From the NCBI RefSeq assembly GCF_023715465.1, contig NZ_JAMBOE010000020.1:1-64000 (forward strand): 64,000 nucleotides of DNA. The letters are read 5' to 3'. The position numbers and the translations under genes were made by a program. This DNA comes from Paenibacillus macerans (GTDB taxonomy: Bacteria > Bacillota > Bacilli > Paenibacillales > Paenibacillaceae). Every line of letters begins with the position of its first letter. The first letter of the stretch is position 1. Below, one piece after another: positions 62,049-64,000 of the stretch. Below the pieces are notes generated by a model. It saw only the letters and a list, made by a program, of their open reading frames with translations. It was not told the origin of the DNA and did no database searches.

Positions 62049-62969
62049 CTAATGATCGTCGTTAAGGTACGCGCGGATGACAATGTCTTGATTGTGATTG
62101 CCGAATCCGGAACCATACAATGTCAATCCCCCTACGTTAACCGCCTGCTCATCCACCGCGAAACGAAGCGTCCAAAACGGTTCCCGCAGCTTGATATCCG
62201 CGAGGGTCACCTCCGACATGCGCTCATCATCCATAAATGTACCCGATGCATCAATGCGGATCGTCTTCAATAACCCGTATTGATTCACATTCCGATGCCA
62301 CCATTCGGGTGTAAATTTACCCCGTGCAGCTCTTCCGAAGTCAGCCGGACTTGTCCATGTGCCAAGGGAGATGCCGTTGAATATGAACTCAATATCCGAA
62401 GGCCAATAATCTCTTAAACCGGGAGCTTCCGAAGCGATCTCCATGGAGATTTCGATGGCATCCGCGGTTTGATCAGCCAGCAAAAAGTTAGGCATTTTGT
62501 ATTCCACATAACCCCACCCAAACCACAGAATGGCGGCGTGAACCCGCTCGGGATCGAGAAAATAGCGCGGATCGTCCCACACTCCGATTTCTTTCTCGCG
62601 CGTACCGAGCCCGCATGTGGGATGGACTTCAAAAGCGGTGTAATGACCGACGGAAATACTCTGCTCCCTGATTTTCGCGTTGTGGCCGGCAGACGGCAGC
62701 TCAATCTCGACGGTTTTTTGCTTGAGGAAACACATTTTGTGCGTCCCCCCGTTCAGCCGTACCCTGCGGCTTCCGACGAGTCCGGCTTGTTCAAGTTTTC
62801 GGATATGCATGGTAACGATCGAGGGGCTGAGTTCCAACCGATCCGCAATATCCTTCACATTCATCTCGCAATCGGCAAGGAGACTCATCATTTTCCATCT
62901 GACTTCGCTGGCCAACGCTTCGTATAACGGCATAAATTTCGGTTGCCCGTTCGCTTTGATGATCATCAT
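62049..62969 (-). CDS. ArsR-like winged-helix regulator with C-terminal sensor domain
   Basis: This 306-residue protein has an N-terminal winged helix (ALASEVRWKMMSLLADCEMNVKDIADRLELSPSIVTMHIRKLEQAG) and a beta-rich C-terminal part (about 100-306, WDDPRYFLDPERVHAAILWFGWGYVEYKM). No metal-binding CxC. It is divergent from the GH43 gene and very likely its regulator, sensing a sugar derivative. The exact C-terminal family is unknown. Confidence 0.82.
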   Translation of the reverse strand: MMIIKANGQPKFMPLYEALASEVRWKMMSLLADCEMNVKDIADRLELSPSIVTMHIRKLEQAGLVGSRRVRLNGGTHKMCFLKQKTVEIELPSAGHNAKIREQSISVGHYTAFEVHPTCGLGTREKEIGVWDDPRYFLDPERVHAAILWFGWGYVEYKMPNFLLADQTADAIEISMEIASEAPGLRDYWPSDIEFIFNGISLGTWTSPADFGRAARGKFTPEWWHRNVNQYGLLKTIRIDASGTFMDDERMSEVTLADIKLREPFWTLRFAVDEQAVNVGGLTLYGSGFGNHNQDIVIRAYLNDDH

Positions 62970-62993
62970 AATCTCCTTATCGCATCTTTTGAA

Positions 62994-63117
62994 TTTACAT
63001 ATATATTAATTTAAAAGATTTAACATGAACCATCAAGCCTAATCCATTGCATGATATTAAACTATGGTGTTTAATTTCCTTAGCTGCTAATCACACTTAG
63101 ATTTATATATATGTGAA
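62994..63117. promoter_or_regulatory. Inverted operator pair between ArsR-like and GH43 genes
   Basis: TTTACATATATATTAATTTA (62994-63013) and TAGATTTATATATATGTGAA (63098-63117) are imperfect inverse copies of an ACATATATAT core. One is next to each start, as expected for a divergent regulator binding both promoters. Confidence 0.55.
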
Positions 63118-63137
63118 TTTATGAAAGAGGTGGATCG

Positions 63138-64000
63138 ATGAAATACAATAACCCGGTCATCAAAGGATTTTATCCTGACCCTAGCGTATGCAAAGTAAAA
63201 GATACCTATTATCTGGTATGCAGTACCTTTCAGTACTTCCCCGGCGTTCCGATTTTTGAGAGTAAAGACCTGATTAACTGGAAGCAAATTGGTTTTTGCC
63301 TAACCCGAGAGAGTCAGATTCAGCTCGGCAAGGTGGGCAGTTCCGGCGGCGTTTTCGCTCCCACGATCCGGCACAACGACGGGAGATTCTACATGACCAC
63401 GACCAACGACACCACTCGTCAGAATTTTTATGTTTGGACTGACGATATTTACGGTGAATGGTCCGAACCGATCTATGTGGATCAGGGGGGAATCGATCCC
63501 GATTTGTATTTTGAAGACGGAAAGTCCTTCTTTATGAGCAACGGGAAAGACGATAACGGGATCGGCGGGATTGTTCAGTGTGAAATTGATATTGAAACGG
63601 GCGGCAAACTGTCGCCAAGCCGTTCGATTTGGCGAGGAACAGGCGGACGATATTTGGAAAGCCCTCATATGTATAAAATCAATGACTGGTATTACCTCAT
63701 GGCGGCTGAAGGCGGAACTGAATATGGACATATGGTCACTTATGCACGGGGAGATTCCATCTCCGGTCCGTTCGAGGCTTATCCGCACAATCCCGTGCTG
63801 ACCAATCGCAATCTGGGCGGTTATGAGCTGCAGGGGGTTGGCCATGGCGATCTGATTCAAGACAACGACGGAAATTGGTGGATGCTCCATCTGGGCTTCC
63901 GTCAAATCGGGCAATGGCTTACCTACCATCATCTTGGCCGCGAAGTTTTCCTTACACCGGTTACTTTTGGCGAGGATGGCTGGTTTACGGCAGGACATAA
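63138..64000 (+). CDS. GH43 family glycosidase (3' end outside)
   Basis: Start ATG after AAAGAGGTGG. The visible 287 residues have NPVIKGFYPDPSV with the general-base Asp, IDPDLYFEDG with the second Asp and YLESPHMYKINDWYYL with the Glu donor, the GH43 five-blade propeller pattern of beta-xylosidases/arabinofuranosidases. No signal peptide. The gene continues beyond the window. It is probably controlled by the divergent ArsR-like protein. Confidence 0.9.
   Translation, partial: MKYNNPVIKGFYPDPSVCKVKDTYYLVCSTFQYFPGVPIFESKDLINWKQIGFCLTRESQIQLGKVGSSGGVFAPTIRHNDGRFYMTTTNDTTRQNFYVWTDDIYGEWSEPIYVDQGGIDPDLYFEDGKSFFMSNGKDDNGIGGIVQCEIDIETGGKLSPSRSIWRGTGGRYLESPHMYKINDWYYLMAAEGGTEYGHMVTYARGDSISGPFEAYPHNPVLTNRNLGGYELQGVGHGDLIQDNDGNWWMLHLGFRQIGQWLTYHHLGREVFLTPVTFGEDGWFTAGH

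Noticed and set aside
1..64000. CRISPR arrays, rRNA or tRNA genes
   Set aside because: No regular repeat-spacer array and no cloverleaf or rRNA-like sequence was noticed; a tRNA scan would be decisive.

Overview
The window looks like a chromosomal piece of a Paenibacillus-type Firmicute (Paenibacillaceae). Supporting signs are an S-layer-homology adhesin, strong AAGGAGG ribosome sites, a GH87 alpha-1,3-glucanase, a PBSX-like tail cluster, an arcABDCR-type arginine deiminase operon, and mid-range G+C with AT-rich islands. The species cannot be named from the sequence.

1-3.4 kb: the 3' part of a MucBP/SLH surface adhesin is followed on the other strand by a Pro-Pro endopeptidase (PPEP-like). 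The protease has two tandem c-di-GMP-I riboswitches in its leader. The adhesin carries a PLPPLP linker between its adhesive modules and its SLH anchor, which is the kind of site these proteases cut. Protease, riboswitches and probable substrate together suggest a c-di-GMP-controlled attach/release switch. 3.6-9.9 kb: three secreted polysaccharidases (GH87 alpha-1,3-glucanase, GH18 chitinase, CBM56-GH64 beta-1,3-glucanase) form a fungal-cell-wall-degrading cluster.

10.2-25.3 kb: two neighbouring minus-strand blocks. The first is a tight operon: radical SAM protein, DUF1257/Ycf35-like, a membrane protein, a Ycf46-type AAA+ ATPase, DUF2997, a WXG100-like protein, an EspG-like protein, two paralogous lipoproteins and an 811-aa lipase-like effector. 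The second holds another EspG-like protein, a modular polymorphic-toxin-like protein with two peptidoglycan-binding domains, a probable immunity gene and AT-rich orphan genes and fragments. No EssC/FtsK-type ATPase is present, so this is the best candidate here for an undescribed export or conflict system.

25.4-28.1 kb: small accessory genes, including a WYL-like protein behind a palindromic operator, an XRE regulator, a type I holin-like toxin with a probable antisense RNA, an amidase remnant and a lipoprotein. 28.1-44.4 kb: a PBSX-like contractile tail cluster with lysis genes, fibre, baseplate, tape measure, frameshifted chaperone, tube, sheath, ArpU-type activator, XRE repressor and ImmA-like protease. 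It has no capsid, portal, terminase or integrase, so it is a probable R-type tailocin.

44.4-64 kb: oxalate decarboxylase-like bicupin, YceI protein, a two-component system, a decayed pseudogene, the arginine deiminase operon (arcA-B-D-C-R) with argR upstream, an esterase, a stand-alone phosphopantetheinyl transferase, an MFS transporter, an AraC regulator with a GH27 alpha-galactosidase, and an ArsR-like regulator divergent from a GH43 glycosidase cut by the window end.
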